DNA from: BOG-1112 sp964635325
Lineage (GTDB): Bacteria; Bdellovibrionota_B; Oligoflexia; Oligoflexales; Bog-1112
NCBI GenBank assembly: GCA_964635325.1
Contig: CAZWOL010000027.1
Location: 1 to 38,145, forward strand
Direction: 5' to 3'
Length of the DNA: 38,145 nucleotides
The position numbers were made by a program, and so were the translations under genes. The notes below the pieces were generated by a model. It made no database searches and had not been told where the DNA came from. It saw only the letters and a list, made by a program, of their open reading frames with translations. Below are positions 1 to 9,106 of the stretch, one piece after another. Within the stretch, counting starts at the first letter, position 1, and every line of letters starts with the position of its first letter.

Positions 1-9
1 ATATCTTCT

Positions 10-1236
10 ATGGATAAGTATCTAAAAATCATCTTCTTTACATTGCTGCTTAGCATTGGGTGCAAAGCGAAAAAAAGCGCTTCTACCAAAGGTACGACAC
101 ACGCTCCAACTCTCAGCACAGTCCAAGCTGAGAGTCCACTACTACCAGTCGATACAAATCCAAGCACCATAGAAGCTGCTGCACAAAGTGTGCAAAATGC
201 TGCTAGCAATTACCTCACTCAAACAGCTGCCACAGCTACAGAAACTTCGACATCTCAAAACACTGACACATCTATAAACACCGACAGCAGCACAACAACA
301 GAGACATCAAACACTCACACTGAGGAAAATACCACTCCAAGTACACCCGTGAGTGAAACAGCAACCGAGTCCAATGTAAGTACAAGCGTAAGAATATCGC
401 AGATAATCGCAGAAAACGCGACCAACATTGTCATCAACCCACTTGGAGATATCACTGCATTTTACAAATCTCCAGACCTTAAAACAGCAGCACAAGAACT
501 CACAAACAATACAAATACTGTTACAGTAACAACAACTGTAACCCAGACAGTTACTGTTACTGTAACATCATCGAACCATGACATAGATATTCGTACAGCT
601 GCATCGATCAGTGGAGGCATCATACTCCTCATCTCAGGTAGCGTCGCTGCTGTTGGAGGATATAAACTTTGGAAAGCAGGTAGGGAACCTCTGGAGGAGC
701 CGAAGTGGAAATTCGAAATGTTATTAGAAAAAAGAGCCAAGAAATATAGAATACGAACACCGTCTATATATGCAGAAAATGGAAAACTCAAAACTGTGGA
801 TGACTTTATAAATGAAACTAAAAGTAATTTCGCAGAATACGTCGAAAAAGATTTACCAGATGGTGACAAGACAGCAGCATCAGACTTTGCGAAGAAGAAT
901 ATTGCAGAACCACTGAGGGAACAGTATGTTAAATTCCTGAAAGACAACAATCTAACTGCAGGAAAATCTACCAAAGCGGACTATAATGCAATATTAAACT
1001 CACCTTCTGCACAGCTCAAGAGAGCGGCTGAGCGCATCAGCTTTAACCAAAAAGTAAAAGTCGGATTCACAGCAATTGGGGCGCTTGCAGGTGGAGCTAT
1101 CTTAGCCACGGCACAAAGCGGGGCACTTGGCCTTGCAGAGACACCCTCGAGTCCCGAGCAAACATTTATGAAACTTCTCGGCATCTTGGAAGCAAGGATC
1201 TGGCAACTACGCAAAGACACGGGGATTGACCCCTAG
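10..1236 (+). CDS. Thr/Ser-rich lipoprotein with a central transmembrane segment, unknown function
   Basis: No family is recognised. The N-terminus is a short basic stretch, a hydrophobic core and a lipobox-like SIGC with Cys18, so the product is probably a lipoprotein. Residues about 25-190 are low-complexity and rich in Thr, Ser, Ala and Asn, ending in an alternating Thr-Val stretch (about 170-187) that suggests beta structure. A hydrophobic segment (about 195-217) follows, then a charged, helical Lys-rich domain and a second hydrophobic Gly/Ala segment (about 351-368). This resembles a surface-stalk architecture, which is inference only. Only nine bases of upstream sequence are visible, so start and promoter cannot be judged. 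The stop codon shares the palindrome CTAG with the stop of the convergent gene. Confidence 0.6.
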   Translation: MDKYLKIIFFTLLLSIGCKAKKSASTKGTTHAPTLSTVQAESPLLPVDTNPSTIEAAAQSVQNAASNYLTQTAATATETSTSQNTDTSINTDSSTTTETSNTHTEENTTPSTPVSETATESNVSTSVRISQIIAENATNIVINPLGDITAFYKSPDLKTAAQELTNNTNTVTVTTTVTQTVTVTVTSSNHDIDIRTAASISGGIILLISGSVAAVGGYKLWKAGREPLEEPKWKFEMLLEKRAKKYRIRTPSIYAENGKLKTVDDFINETKSNFAEYVEKDLPDGDKTAASDFAKKNIAEPLREQYVKFLKDNNLTAGKSTKADYNAILNSPSAQLKRAAERISFNQKVKVGFTAIGALAGGAILATAQSGALGLAETPSSPEQTFMKLLGILEARIWQLRKDTGIDP

Positions 1237-3260
1237 CTGCTCCAGTTTTGCAGGTAGGCCTCCAAACCTTGCTGCTCCAAGATATTCTCAGACTGCTCCC
1301 AACTCACAAATTTGCGAACACGCCAGGACTCTAGTATTCGGATGATAGAAAGAGCTACCTCCGAGGTTTGCTCTGACTTCTTGCGTGCAGTAAACTCCAT
1401 CGCATCGAAGAGCACTGCATTCGCTTCGGCATAACTGAGTTGAGTAGCCCCCATGTTTTGATTCACATGTGTTTGTATTAGGTAGGTTGCGCGTCCGATC
1501 AGCTTTAGATTTCCAGGACTCACATTGATCATTGCATTGCCGATCACACGTCCGAGCTTAGCCATCACAGTGGAGGAGTGTGCATTCAACAACATCTTTA
1601 ATGAGAGATGCTTGCGTAAGCCTAGCGGATCAGAGATGCGATCTATATAAATAGGAACAAAACGGGTTTTATACTCTTCGAGAAGCTTCCAAAAAATATC
1701 ATCATGAGAGAGTTCGGATTCAAATATGCAGAGAGCTACCGTATGCGCATTCTCACGAGAAAAGCGCTCCAGAAAAATTTTCACAGCCTCTGCACGTATC
1801 ATAGGTCCATTTAGCCCCATGATAATCACAACTCCTAAGTCTCCGTTTTGAGGAGCGTAGGCACCCTGAATACAATTGAACATCGAAAAATCGTAGCAGA
1901 ATTGCTGATCACGTCCTGCATTTTTAAGACTGTTTAATGCGATTCCACGCATGTATTTATCAGGTATGCGAGAGGAAAATTGCTCATGATAAGAAGATTC
2001 TTCCAAACCACGAAAGTCACGTTTCAAAAACTTGCGCCATGACTCTCTTTGCGTCTCTGTTGGTGTCCATACCCGGATCCATGACTTGCGTTGTGCCTCA
2101 GGTACCGGATCGAGTGGGCTGAGGCGAAAGGTTGGAGAACGTTCTGTCGAATCTACAAAAACTGTAGGTAGAGCTTCGTCTGCAAGATAATTTGTGAATC
2201 CCCCATGAGCATATGTTTTGGCTTCGAGGTCGCTCAAAACACTTAGGCTTTCACTTTGAGCAGCGATTGTTCTTTGTAGCAAATCAAAGCTCAGCAGGCG
2301 TTCTCTCATTGTACGCTGTGGATCAATCTGCAATTCTTCGAGTTGAGTAGCGGAAAGATGAGATTTGAGCAATTCGGCAACCAAACTTTCAATCAGACTA
2401 CCAATCACAAAGCCTGCACTTGTACAGGCCTGCATACGCGTTGATCCTGCAATCGCTTGAGGTCCAGAACTAATACAAACTTTTGAAATTCCCTTATGCT
2501 CCAAAACCGCACGACTACGATTAAAGGGATAAAGCACCTTGTTGGGGTTGTTATAGAAAAAAACGAGATGCTCCTGAGCCTCCCTAAGACCAAGCTCACT
2601 CTCACCGTAAAGCTTAGCTGCAGCTAGGATGGCACCAATGACGGATGATGTTTCACCTCCCTCGGTAATCGCAAAGACGACGTCACCCCGTTGAATCTTA
2701 TGATCCGCAAGTTGGAGTTCTCCGATCAGATGCAGGTCTTCAAAGCCTTCGAGCGAGCTGATGAGTGCACGATCACCTCCTGTGATTTCTCCTATCAGAC
2801 GGTTTTCTATATTGGGAAAATGCTTCTCAAGGGTTTTCCACTCGTCTCGTTCACGTAGCTTGCGCCAGAATGGACGCCAAAAGGTACTCTCCATTTGGTT
2901 TGCAAGACGTCCAGTCGCTCCACATCCATACATGTAGATTTTGCGGCCCGAAACTATCGCATGGACCAGGGATTGAACAATACTGTCAAGCTGTGATGTA
3001 TCTTGTGCTAGGTGATTGCAGAGTTGTGTTATGTCTTGGTCGACACTCAGAACCTGCGCAAGACCTTTGGCTGTATTTTTTTTGGCTTCATAACTTAGAG
3101 CGTAGGTTTTGGGATGCCGCTGTTCAGTTAGGAGTGAATGCAATTGAAACTGCTGCTCATTTTCAACGTAGTTCTTCGATAGTGAATTAGGAACTATACG
3201 GAGTAGATCCAGAGTATGGGAGTGAGACGAGCTGTTGGCTGTAGTGATTTCCTCAAGCAT
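1233..3260 (-). CDS. Double-SIS-domain protein of the MurQ/GCKR family
   Basis: This 675-residue protein has two sugar-isomerase (SIS) domains and is about twice the length of the MurNAc-6-phosphate etherase MurQ; metazoan glucokinase regulatory protein has the same two-SIS layout. The first domain contains YGCGATGRLA (111-120), the MurQ-like GGDRALISSLEGFED (161-175) and GSTRMQACT (272-280). Glu124 and Glu171 sit where MurQ has its two catalytic glutamates, so etherase chemistry is possible. The C-terminal half carries the second family signature around HSSTVMAKLGRVIGN (561-575). No other peptidoglycan-recycling gene is adjacent. The ATG start has a good GGAGGG Shine-Dalgarno five bases upstream. 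Family assignment is firm; substrate is not. Confidence 0.8.
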   Translation of the reverse strand: MLEEITTANSSSHSHTLDLLRIVPNSLSKNYVENEQQFQLHSLLTEQRHPKTYALSYEAKKNTAKGLAQVLSVDQDITQLCNHLAQDTSQLDSIVQSLVHAIVSGRKIYMYGCGATGRLANQMESTFWRPFWRKLRERDEWKTLEKHFPNIENRLIGEITGGDRALISSLEGFEDLHLIGELQLADHKIQRGDVVFAITEGGETSSVIGAILAAAKLYGESELGLREAQEHLVFFYNNPNKVLYPFNRSRAVLEHKGISKVCISSGPQAIAGSTRMQACTSAGFVIGSLIESLVAELLKSHLSATQLEELQIDPQRTMRERLLSFDLLQRTIAAQSESLSVLSDLEAKTYAHGGFTNYLADEALPTVFVDSTERSPTFRLSPLDPVPEAQRKSWIRVWTPTETQRESWRKFLKRDFRGLEESSYHEQFSSRIPDKYMRGIALNSLKNAGRDQQFCYDFSMFNCIQGAYAPQNGDLGVVIIMGLNGPMIRAEAVKIFLERFSRENAHTVALCIFESELSHDDIFWKLLEEYKTRFVPIYIDRISDPLGLRKHLSLKMLLNAHSSTVMAKLGRVIGNAMINVSPGNLKLIGRATYLIQTHVNQNMGATQLSYAEANAVLFDAMEFTARKKSEQTSEVALSIIRILESWRVRKFVSWEQSENILEQQGLEAYLQNWSS

Positions 3261-3289
3261 ATGCGCCCTCCAATCGTGTCTATGTCTCT

Positions 3290-3316
3290 GAGCTGCTTTC
3301 GGTATTATAGCAGCTC
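3290..3316. other. 8-bp stem hairpin in the SIS-gene leader
   Basis: GAGCTGCT and AGCAGCTC form a perfect 8-bp stem around an 11-base loop, 30 bases upstream of the SIS-protein start codon. Only four T residues follow on the plus strand and none on the minus strand. It is therefore a poor terminator and more likely a leader structure or chance. Confidence 0.3.
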
Positions 3317-3394
3317 TTTTGGACAGAATGACCGACTATCTTTGCGGAGGAACATTCAAGCACGGTTAGGATCGGAGGCGATCCTTCATTTGGG

Positions 3395-4228
3395 TTAGCG
3401 TGATAGAACGCGTGAGTGAAACTTCACGTGATCCTCAATAAACGAAGCAACAAAGTAGTAGCTATGATCGTAAGCATTATGCATACGCAACTCTAGAGGA
3501 TAGCCACCCTGCTGTGCAGCCTCCTTTAAACGTTCCGGCATAAGAAAGCCCTCCTTAAAAAACTCATCTTCAGCCCCTTGATCCACTAAGATTGGCCTTT
3601 GCACCTTTGCCTGACGGATGAGTTCACTTGCATCGTAGGTCTTCCATAGCTCACGATTCTCTCCAAGATACGCAGCAAAAGCTTTTTGTCCTCGTGGACT
3701 CTGCGATGCTGCGCATACCGGAGCGAGTGCAGAGATCGAACTAAAGGTTTTGGGTTCACGCAATCCAATGACAAGCGCACCGTGCCCACCCATCGAATGA
3801 CCAAAGATTCCCTGTCGACTTTGATCCGTATTGAACTCTTTCGCAATCAACTGTGGAAGTTCATATGCGACATAGTCATACATCTGATAATTCTTTGCCC
3901 ATGGCTCCTGAGTTGCATTGACGTAGTAACTTGCCCCAGCACCGAGTGTCCAATTTTCGGTCTCCTGTGCAAATCCCAACCCGCGAGGGCTCGTATCCAT
4001 AGCGACACAAGCCATTTTGTATTGAGACAAGTAGCGTTGGATACCGGATTTTTGTGTAAAATTCTCTTCGGTGCAGGTAAGCCCTGAGAGCCAGAAAAGC
4101 ACAGGGACTTTTGCATCTCCATCAGGTCTAAAGATACTAAAGCGCATTGGGCTCTTCGTACTCCGAGAGTCATGTTCGTAAAATTCTACAACACCATCAA
4201 AGCTTTTATGTCGACTTCGTAGTTTCAT
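3395..4228 (-). CDS. frmB: S-formylglutathione hydrolase
   Basis: An alpha/beta-hydrolase of the esterase D family. It hydrolyses S-formylglutathione to formate and glutathione, the second step of glutathione-dependent formaldehyde detoxification in the cytoplasm. The nucleophile elbow GHSMGG places Ser145; DQGAEDEF supplies Asp221 and YDHSYYF supplies His255. Other family hallmarks are SGLTCTEENF near the N-terminus and DTSPRG. Length (277) is normal for the family. The ATG overlaps the TGA of the upstream dehydrogenase by one base (TGATG), indicating translational coupling, and the pairing itself supports the function. No FrmR-type repressor gene is nearby. Confidence 0.95.
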   Translation of the reverse strand: MKLRSRHKSFDGVVEFYEHDSRSTKSPMRFSIFRPDGDAKVPVLFWLSGLTCTEENFTQKSGIQRYLSQYKMACVAMDTSPRGLGFAQETENWTLGAGASYYVNATQEPWAKNYQMYDYVAYELPQLIAKEFNTDQSRQGIFGHSMGGHGALVIGLREPKTFSSISALAPVCAASQSPRGQKAFAAYLGENRELWKTYDASELIRQAKVQRPILVDQGAEDEFFKEGFLMPERLKEAAQQGGYPLELRMHNAYDHSYYFVASFIEDHVKFHSRVLSR

Positions 4229-5337
4229 CAGAAGGTCACCACGGAGCGTATACTTTTGCCCTCATGCATCAGATGAAAGGCTTCGTTGATTCGTTCGAGA
4301 GGCATCGTATGCGTGACCATCTCGTCGACTTTGATTTCTCCAGCAAGATAACGATCCACATATCCCGGAAGTTCTGTACGGCCTTTGACTCCTCCGAATG
4401 CCGAACCTTTCCAAACACGACCAGTCACGAGTTGGAAGGGTCTCGTCGCAATCTCTTGGCCAGCAGGAGCGACACCGATCACCGTCGAAACTCCCCAACC
4501 TTTGTGACAGCATTCTAGCGCCTGTCGCATGAGTTGTACGTTTCCAACGCATTCAAATGAATAATCAACACCACCATCTGTGATATCAACCAAGACCTCT
4601 TGCATTGAGACTGCAAAATCGTTGGGATTCAAACATTCTGTTGCTCCAAGTTTACGAGCAAGGTCGAATTTTGACGGATTCGTATCGATCGCAATGATGC
4701 GTTCTGCCTTGGCCATCACAGCACCTTGCACACAACTTAGGCCGATACCTCCAAGACCGAAGATAGCAACACTCGCGCCAGCGTGAACCTTTGCTGTATT
4801 TAAGACAGCTCCAATTCCCGTGGTAATTCCGCAACCGAGTAAGCAAACCTTCTCCAGAGGGGCTAGCTTGTTGATCTTTGCAAGTGCGATCTCGGGGACC
4901 ACTGTATAGTGAGAAAACGTAGATGTACCCATATAGTGGAGGATGCTTTTGCCATTTAACTGAAAACGTGAAGTTCCATCAGGCATGAGACCCTTGCCCT
5001 GTGTCTGACGAATTTGCTGACAAAGGTTCGTTTTGCCAGACTGACAAAATTTGCAGACCCCACACTCAGGAATATAGAGCGGAATAACATGATCACCAAC
5101 ATTGACTGAACGCACTCCGGGGCCGACCTCTTCCACAACACCAGCGCCTTCATGACCGAGTATGCTCGGAAAAAGTCCCTCTGGATCTTGTCCTGAAAGA
5201 GTGTAAGCATCCGTATGACAGACACCCGATGCTACGATCCGTACGAGCACCTCTCCGGCTTTTGGACGTGCGAGTTCAACTTCTCCGATTTCAAGAGGAA
5301 GCCCAGCTCCCCAGGCAACGGCTGCTTTTGTTTTCAC
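4228..5337 (-). CDS. frmA: S-(hydroxymethyl)glutathione dehydrogenase (class III alcohol dehydrogenase)
   Basis: A zinc-dependent medium-chain dehydrogenase that oxidises S-(hydroxymethyl)glutathione with NAD. Catalytic zinc ligands are Cys40, His62 and Cys169; the structural zinc lobe uses Cys92, 95, 98 and 106. The Rossmann motif GLGGIG (194-199) is followed by Asp218, as expected for NAD preference. Arg110 in QQIRQTQGKG matches the class III-specific arginine (Arg115 of human ADH5), separating it from ordinary alcohol dehydrogenases. The start is GTG with AAGGAG five bases upstream; the nearby ATG is followed at once by a stop. It is first gene of the frmAB pair and divergent from the cysteine protease. 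Confidence 0.95.
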   Translation of the reverse strand: MKTKAAVAWGAGLPLEIGEVELARPKAGEVLVRIVASGVCHTDAYTLSGQDPEGLFPSILGHEGAGVVEEVGPGVRSVNVGDHVIPLYIPECGVCKFCQSGKTNLCQQIRQTQGKGLMPDGTSRFQLNGKSILHYMGTSTFSHYTVVPEIALAKINKLAPLEKVCLLGCGITTGIGAVLNTAKVHAGASVAIFGLGGIGLSCVQGAVMAKAERIIAIDTNPSKFDLARKLGATECLNPNDFAVSMQEVLVDITDGGVDYSFECVGNVQLMRQALECCHKGWGVSTVIGVAPAGQEIATRPFQLVTGRVWKGSAFGGVKGRTELPGYVDRYLAGEIKVDEMVTHTMPLERINEAFHLMHEGKSIRSVVTF

Positions 5338-5348
5338 ATTTGCTCCTT

Positions 5349-5360
5349 CACTGAACAGTG
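5349..5360. promoter_or_regulatory. Small inverted repeat in a divergent promoter region
   Basis: CACTG-AA-CAGTG is a perfect 5-2-5 inverted repeat in the 65-base gap between frmA and the divergent cysteine protease. Its position suits an operator acting on either gene. No clear -35/-10 pair could be assigned, so this is a weak call. Confidence 0.25.
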
Positions 5361-5402
5361 TACAATTGAAAAAGCATACTCTCTCTGCAAAGGAAAATTA
5401 AG

Positions 5403-6905
5403 TTGGATGTACGGGCACGAGTCATAGTTAGTATTTTTGTTTTGCTTGGTCCTATTCTTCATGCCGAGCCCAAAGCAAATCTATGCGATGTTCAGCAGCT
5501 TGGACCCGGCAATTCCTGCACTGTTTCAGATGAGCAATTTCTCAATTGGAGAAAAAGCGGTCGACTATTCAACAATCGTGCATTACGTGGGGGCAATGAA
5601 AGTACAGACTCAATTTGGAAAGCTGCTGGAAAACTGGGTAGTGACATGTTTGAAATACTCAGTTTTGCGAACAAGAATAGTTCAATCAATGCAGACATTG
5701 CTAATATTGCATCACTTCCCAAAGCATCAGAACCGCAGATAGACAAGCAAACGCCTGCATTGAATAAAGAAATGGTTGTCTCAGCATTTTCTAACTCAAT
5801 CCGCGAAACACGGAAAATAACATTCAAAGTAAACATCAATACTAATAATAATCCAAATCTTGTTCCTGCCACTTGCAACCTTGCGATAAAAGATTATCCG
5901 AGAACTTGCGAGAGTGCTAATGATCGAGGATGGGATTCCTTGTCGTCAGAAGCACACGAGCTAGCAGCAGCACAAAGCATTGTAAGTCGCTACAACTTTC
6001 CACTAAAAAAATCTCTTTCATGCATTAAAAATCAAGGAAAACGCCAAACATGTATAAGTTTTGCATTCATTGGTGCCATAGAAACCAAAATTGCATTTGA
6101 TACAAATCAATTTGTAAATCTTTCAGAACAATCCTTAACCTATCAGACCAAAGAAGAATGGGATGATACTTGGTACAAAACAGAAGGCTACGATGCTGGA
6201 TTTTTAGCGCAAGACCTGATTAGCGGAAACCATCGCGGGCAACAAACACTTAAGCATTATGTCATTCCTTTAGAAAAAAAATGGGACTACAACCCATCTC
6301 ATTGTCAGAGCACAGATACTGACAAAAACTTAAAAGACTCATGCATCAATACATGTAACAATAACCTTGCAAAAAAGCTTGGACTATATGACCAATACTG
6401 TTCCAATGCGCCTTCACAGGGGCTTCATGTAATTGATAGCTCTCAAAATCAAGGCTACCTTAGTAAAATCGACAGCTCTGATACCGGCGCTATGCTTATT
6501 GGATATGAGGGTCTTTGGTATCAGGACAAAGAGATAGAGATCGAAAGAACTATCGATCGACTCAATCATGGAGTACCAGTCGTAGTATCTCTGAATTTAA
6601 CGAGTGCATTCACTCCCGAAAACCCAGGAGTGATCCCCAATCCTCGATCAGGAGAACCCCTTTTAGGTGGACATGCTGTAATTATAGTTGGATTTGTTCC
6701 TTTTAGCCAACTCGAAGGCTTTGATTTTAAAGCGTGGGCTCCTTCAAATCCAAAGCCAACTCAAGGTATGTTCATACTCAAAAACTCTTGGGGAATCTCG
6801 GCAGGAGATTCTGGATTTTTTTATGTTTCAGATGAATATATCCGAAACTATGCCTACCAAATCATCGCCATAAGCAACGTCAATTATAAAAACCTAGAGG
6901 GATAA
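5403..6905 (+). CDS. Secreted papain-like (C1 family) cysteine protease
   Basis: A signal peptide (about residues 1-21) is followed by a pro-region of some 180 residues and a C1 peptidase domain. The active-site segment IKNQGKRQTCISFA supplies oxyanion-hole Gln211 and nucleophile Cys217; GGHAVIIVGF supplies His424; LKNSWG supplies Asn461. The usual GSCGSCWAF is altered here (KRQTCISFA), but all four catalytic positions are present. An insertion with several cysteines (301-333) lies between the lobes. The start is TTG, supported by AAAGGA eight bases upstream; no better ATG exists before the signal peptide. The next gene begins four bases after the stop, so the two form an operon. It probably degrades protein outside the cytoplasm. 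Confidence 0.85.
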   Translation: MDVRARVIVSIFVLLGPILHAEPKANLCDVQQLGPGNSCTVSDEQFLNWRKSGRLFNNRALRGGNESTDSIWKAAGKLGSDMFEILSFANKNSSINADIANIASLPKASEPQIDKQTPALNKEMVVSAFSNSIRETRKITFKVNINTNNNPNLVPATCNLAIKDYPRTCESANDRGWDSLSSEAHELAAAQSIVSRYNFPLKKSLSCIKNQGKRQTCISFAFIGAIETKIAFDTNQFVNLSEQSLTYQTKEEWDDTWYKTEGYDAGFLAQDLISGNHRGQQTLKHYVIPLEKKWDYNPSHCQSTDTDKNLKDSCINTCNNNLAKKLGLYDQYCSNAPSQGLHVIDSSQNQGYLSKIDSSDTGAMLIGYEGLWYQDKEIEIERTIDRLNHGVPVVVSLNLTSAFTPENPGVIPNPRSGEPLLGGHAVIIVGFVPFSQLEGFDFKAWAPSNPKPTQGMFILKNSWGISAGDSGFFYVSDEYIRNYAYQIIAISNVNYKNLEG

Positions 6906-6909
6906 ATTT

Positions 6910-7347
6910 ATGAAAAATAAACTGCGCACACGCTTTTTTATTAATCCACGATTTCAAACTCAGTTCATCATATTTATGCTAACCATCTCGAGCGTCTCCG
7001 TAATCGCTATTTACACATCGACATGGTACTTTTTCTGGAAACTTAGAGACATGGGCACACTATTCCAGATTCCTGAGAACCATCCATTTTTTGAATTCAT
7101 TGCTCAGCAGCAAACCTTAATGAAGCAAATCATGATAACAACAACCGCAATCTCGTCCTTCATGATTATCAGCCTTGGGATTTTATTTTCTCATCGCATA
7201 GTTGGAGCTCTATCTCGTTTTGAAAATGAAATGAACTCCCTAAACTCCTTGGAAAATTATCCCGGCTTTCATTTTCGTAAGACGGATTTTTTTCCTGAAC
7301 TTGGCGAAGCATTTACAAAAATGATCCAAAGACTCACCAAACACTAA
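6910..7347 (+). CDS. Small two-helix membrane protein with HAMP-like tail
   Basis: The 145-residue protein has two transmembrane helices (about 18-40 and 74-94) flanking a short extracytoplasmic loop. It then continues with SHRIVGALSRFENEM, which resembles the start of HAMP linkers in sensor proteins (usually HRIAGPLxRxE). No kinase or methyl-accepting domain follows, so it is a stand-alone HAMP-like module. It starts four bases after the cysteine protease, with GAGGGA upstream, implying co-expression. A regulatory or membrane-partner role for the protease is inference from position alone. Confidence 0.7.
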   Translation: MKNKLRTRFFINPRFQTQFIIFMLTISSVSVIAIYTSTWYFFWKLRDMGTLFQIPENHPFFEFIAQQQTLMKQIMITTTAISSFMIISLGILFSHRIVGALSRFENEMNSLNSLENYPGFHFRKTDFFPELGEAFTKMIQRLTKH

Positions 7348-7478
7348 CAATCAGTTGCATTCAAGATGATGGACTTTTGCCTGTCACATTTCTATCTAGG
7401 CAAGTTCCCCCTAAAGACGCCATGATCATCTGCAGATAGCATAGATCTATCTTTTGAAGTCACCACAAAGGAAGATCT

Positions 7479-8963
7479 ATGAAAACTCACCTCGTCACCG
7501 GACTCGTTAGCATGCTTTCTGCAGGCAGCTTGTTCGCTTATGAGAGCTACGACCTCAACTGGGTCAACACCAAGAAATTGACATTGAGCAGCGATAACTT
7601 AGCAACGATTCTAAACCTCGAACCCGACTCGTCTATTCGACAGATGACACAGGTAAAACTTAACGATAAAGAATCGCTTATTCGCTATACACAGGAATAC
7701 AAGGGATCACCTATATTTTCGAACCATATCACTGCAAAAATTCGCAATGGTTCGATAGAAGAAGTTAGTGGAAACGTGATCTCTAAACTTGATGAGATCG
7801 CAAGTTTTCATGAACCTGATTTTGCAGCACCAGACAGAGCTGTCAGTGAGATCATGACAAGACATTACAAGAATAAATCGAACTATTTAAATTATATCTC
7901 GAATCAGCAGATAGAACGTTGGGTATATTTGAACCAAGATAAATCTGCGCAATTCGTTTACATCATTTCTTGGGTCTACGAACGTGATAATCAGGTGTCA
8001 CGTCCCTTCAAAATTGTCGATGCAACTTCGCTTGATGAAATCGACAGCTGGGAAGGTCTTACCCACCAAAAAAATGCCGACGGCCCCGGTGGAAATGTAA
8101 AAATTGGGCAATACTTTTATGGCAGCAGCTATCCATCACTAAGCGTCGACAACAACTGCAACATGAAGACAACTAGCGTCGAAACGTGGAATATGAAGAA
8201 CGCACAGACAGGTGGAACTCTATTCAAATTCGACTGCCCAACCAACACTTACAAATTTACAAATGGCGCATACTCTCCGATAAACGACGCCCATTATATG
8301 GGAAATGCAATCTACGATATGTACAATGCATGGTTCAACATTCCTGCGCTGAAGCAAAGCCTTAAAATTCGAGTGCACTATGCTGAGAATTTTGAAAATG
8401 CATTCTGGGATGGACAACAGATCAGTCTTGGAGATGGTGCAAATGATTTTTATCCGCTCGTTGCATTCGATGTCATTGGCCATGAAGTGAGTCATGGATT
8501 TACAGAACAACATTCCGGACTGATCTACAAAGGACAATCAGGAGCCATCAACGAATCGTTTTCCGATATGGCAGGTGAAGCGACCGAGTTTTTTGCAAAA
8601 AATACAAACGACTATCTTCTAGGTTCTGACATAACAAAACGTCTAGCTGCTATCCGTGACATGTCGGATCCCAAGAAGTATGGAGGCATCGACAACGTTG
8701 CTGATTACAACGATCAAACGGATGTGCATTACACGTCAGGGATCTTTAACAAAGCTTTTTATGTACTAGCAACATCTAAGGGCTGGGGCATACGCAAAGC
8801 CTTTGAAGTCTTTGCACTTGCCAATATCGCATACTGGGATTCTAAAGCGACGTTTGAAAGTGCTGCTGCTGGAGTATGTAGAGCTGCAAGAGACAAATCT
8901 TACAAACCGCTTATGGTATCTAAAGCCTTTAAATCTGTAGGTCTAAAACCCTGTCAGATCTAA
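7479..8963 (+). CDS. Secreted M4 (thermolysin-family) metalloprotease, first of a tandem pair
   Basis: A signal peptide (1-20) precedes an FTP/PepSY-type pro-region and an M4 catalytic domain. Zinc ligands are His335 and His339 of HEVSH with catalytic Glu336; the third ligand is Glu359 in GAINESFSD; His417 in DVHYTSG matches the thermolysin transition-state histidine. AFWDGQQISLGDG is also typical of the family (vibriolysin/pseudolysin-like). It lacks the C-terminal domain of its downstream paralogue. The ATG has an AAAGGAAG Shine-Dalgarno. The product should be exported and self-processed, acting as an endopeptidase outside the cell. Confidence 0.95.
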   Translation: MKTHLVTGLVSMLSAGSLFAYESYDLNWVNTKKLTLSSDNLATILNLEPDSSIRQMTQVKLNDKESLIRYTQEYKGSPIFSNHITAKIRNGSIEEVSGNVISKLDEIASFHEPDFAAPDRAVSEIMTRHYKNKSNYLNYISNQQIERWVYLNQDKSAQFVYIISWVYERDNQVSRPFKIVDATSLDEIDSWEGLTHQKNADGPGGNVKIGQYFYGSSYPSLSVDNNCNMKTTSVETWNMKNAQTGGTLFKFDCPTNTYKFTNGAYSPINDAHYMGNAIYDMYNAWFNIPALKQSLKIRVHYAENFENAFWDGQQISLGDGANDFYPLVAFDVIGHEVSHGFTEQHSGLIYKGQSGAINESFSDMAGEATEFFAKNTNDYLLGSDITKRLAAIRDMSDPKKYGGIDNVADYNDQTDVHYTSGIFNKAFYVLATSKGWGIRKAFEVFALANIAYWDSKATFESAAAGVCRAARDKSYKPLMVSKAFKSVGLKPCQI

Positions 8964-8973
8964 ATAGAATCTA

Positions 8974-9106
8974 TCCTGAGCGGAACGCAGTGGAGCCGAG
9001 GGATCTCCCGCTTAGCCAGACAGCTCTGCATCGAAGGAGCCCGTCGAAGCATGGACAGAGCTCAATGTAGGCGACCCCTCGGCTCCACTGCGTTCCGCTC
9101 AGGGAG
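8974..9106. repeat. 28-bp perfect inverted repeat, copy of the dispersed palindromic family
   Basis: The arms at 8975-9002 and 9076-9103 are exact reverse complements over 28 bases, separated by 73 bases that hold a GGGATCTCCCGCTTAGCC half-element and a smaller stem. The space between the two protease genes (335 bases to the real start) is largely filled by this element. It could fold into a long hairpin in a read-through transcript. No T tract follows, so it is not a canonical terminator. Confidence 0.85.

Noticed and set aside
462..974. 170-codon open frame antisense to the first lipoprotein
   Set aside because: It mirrors the low-complexity Thr-Val region and has no independent support.
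3369..3384. GGATCG-GAGG-CGATCC hairpin as a terminator for frmB
   Set aside because: Short stem with no T tract on the relevant strand; not supported.
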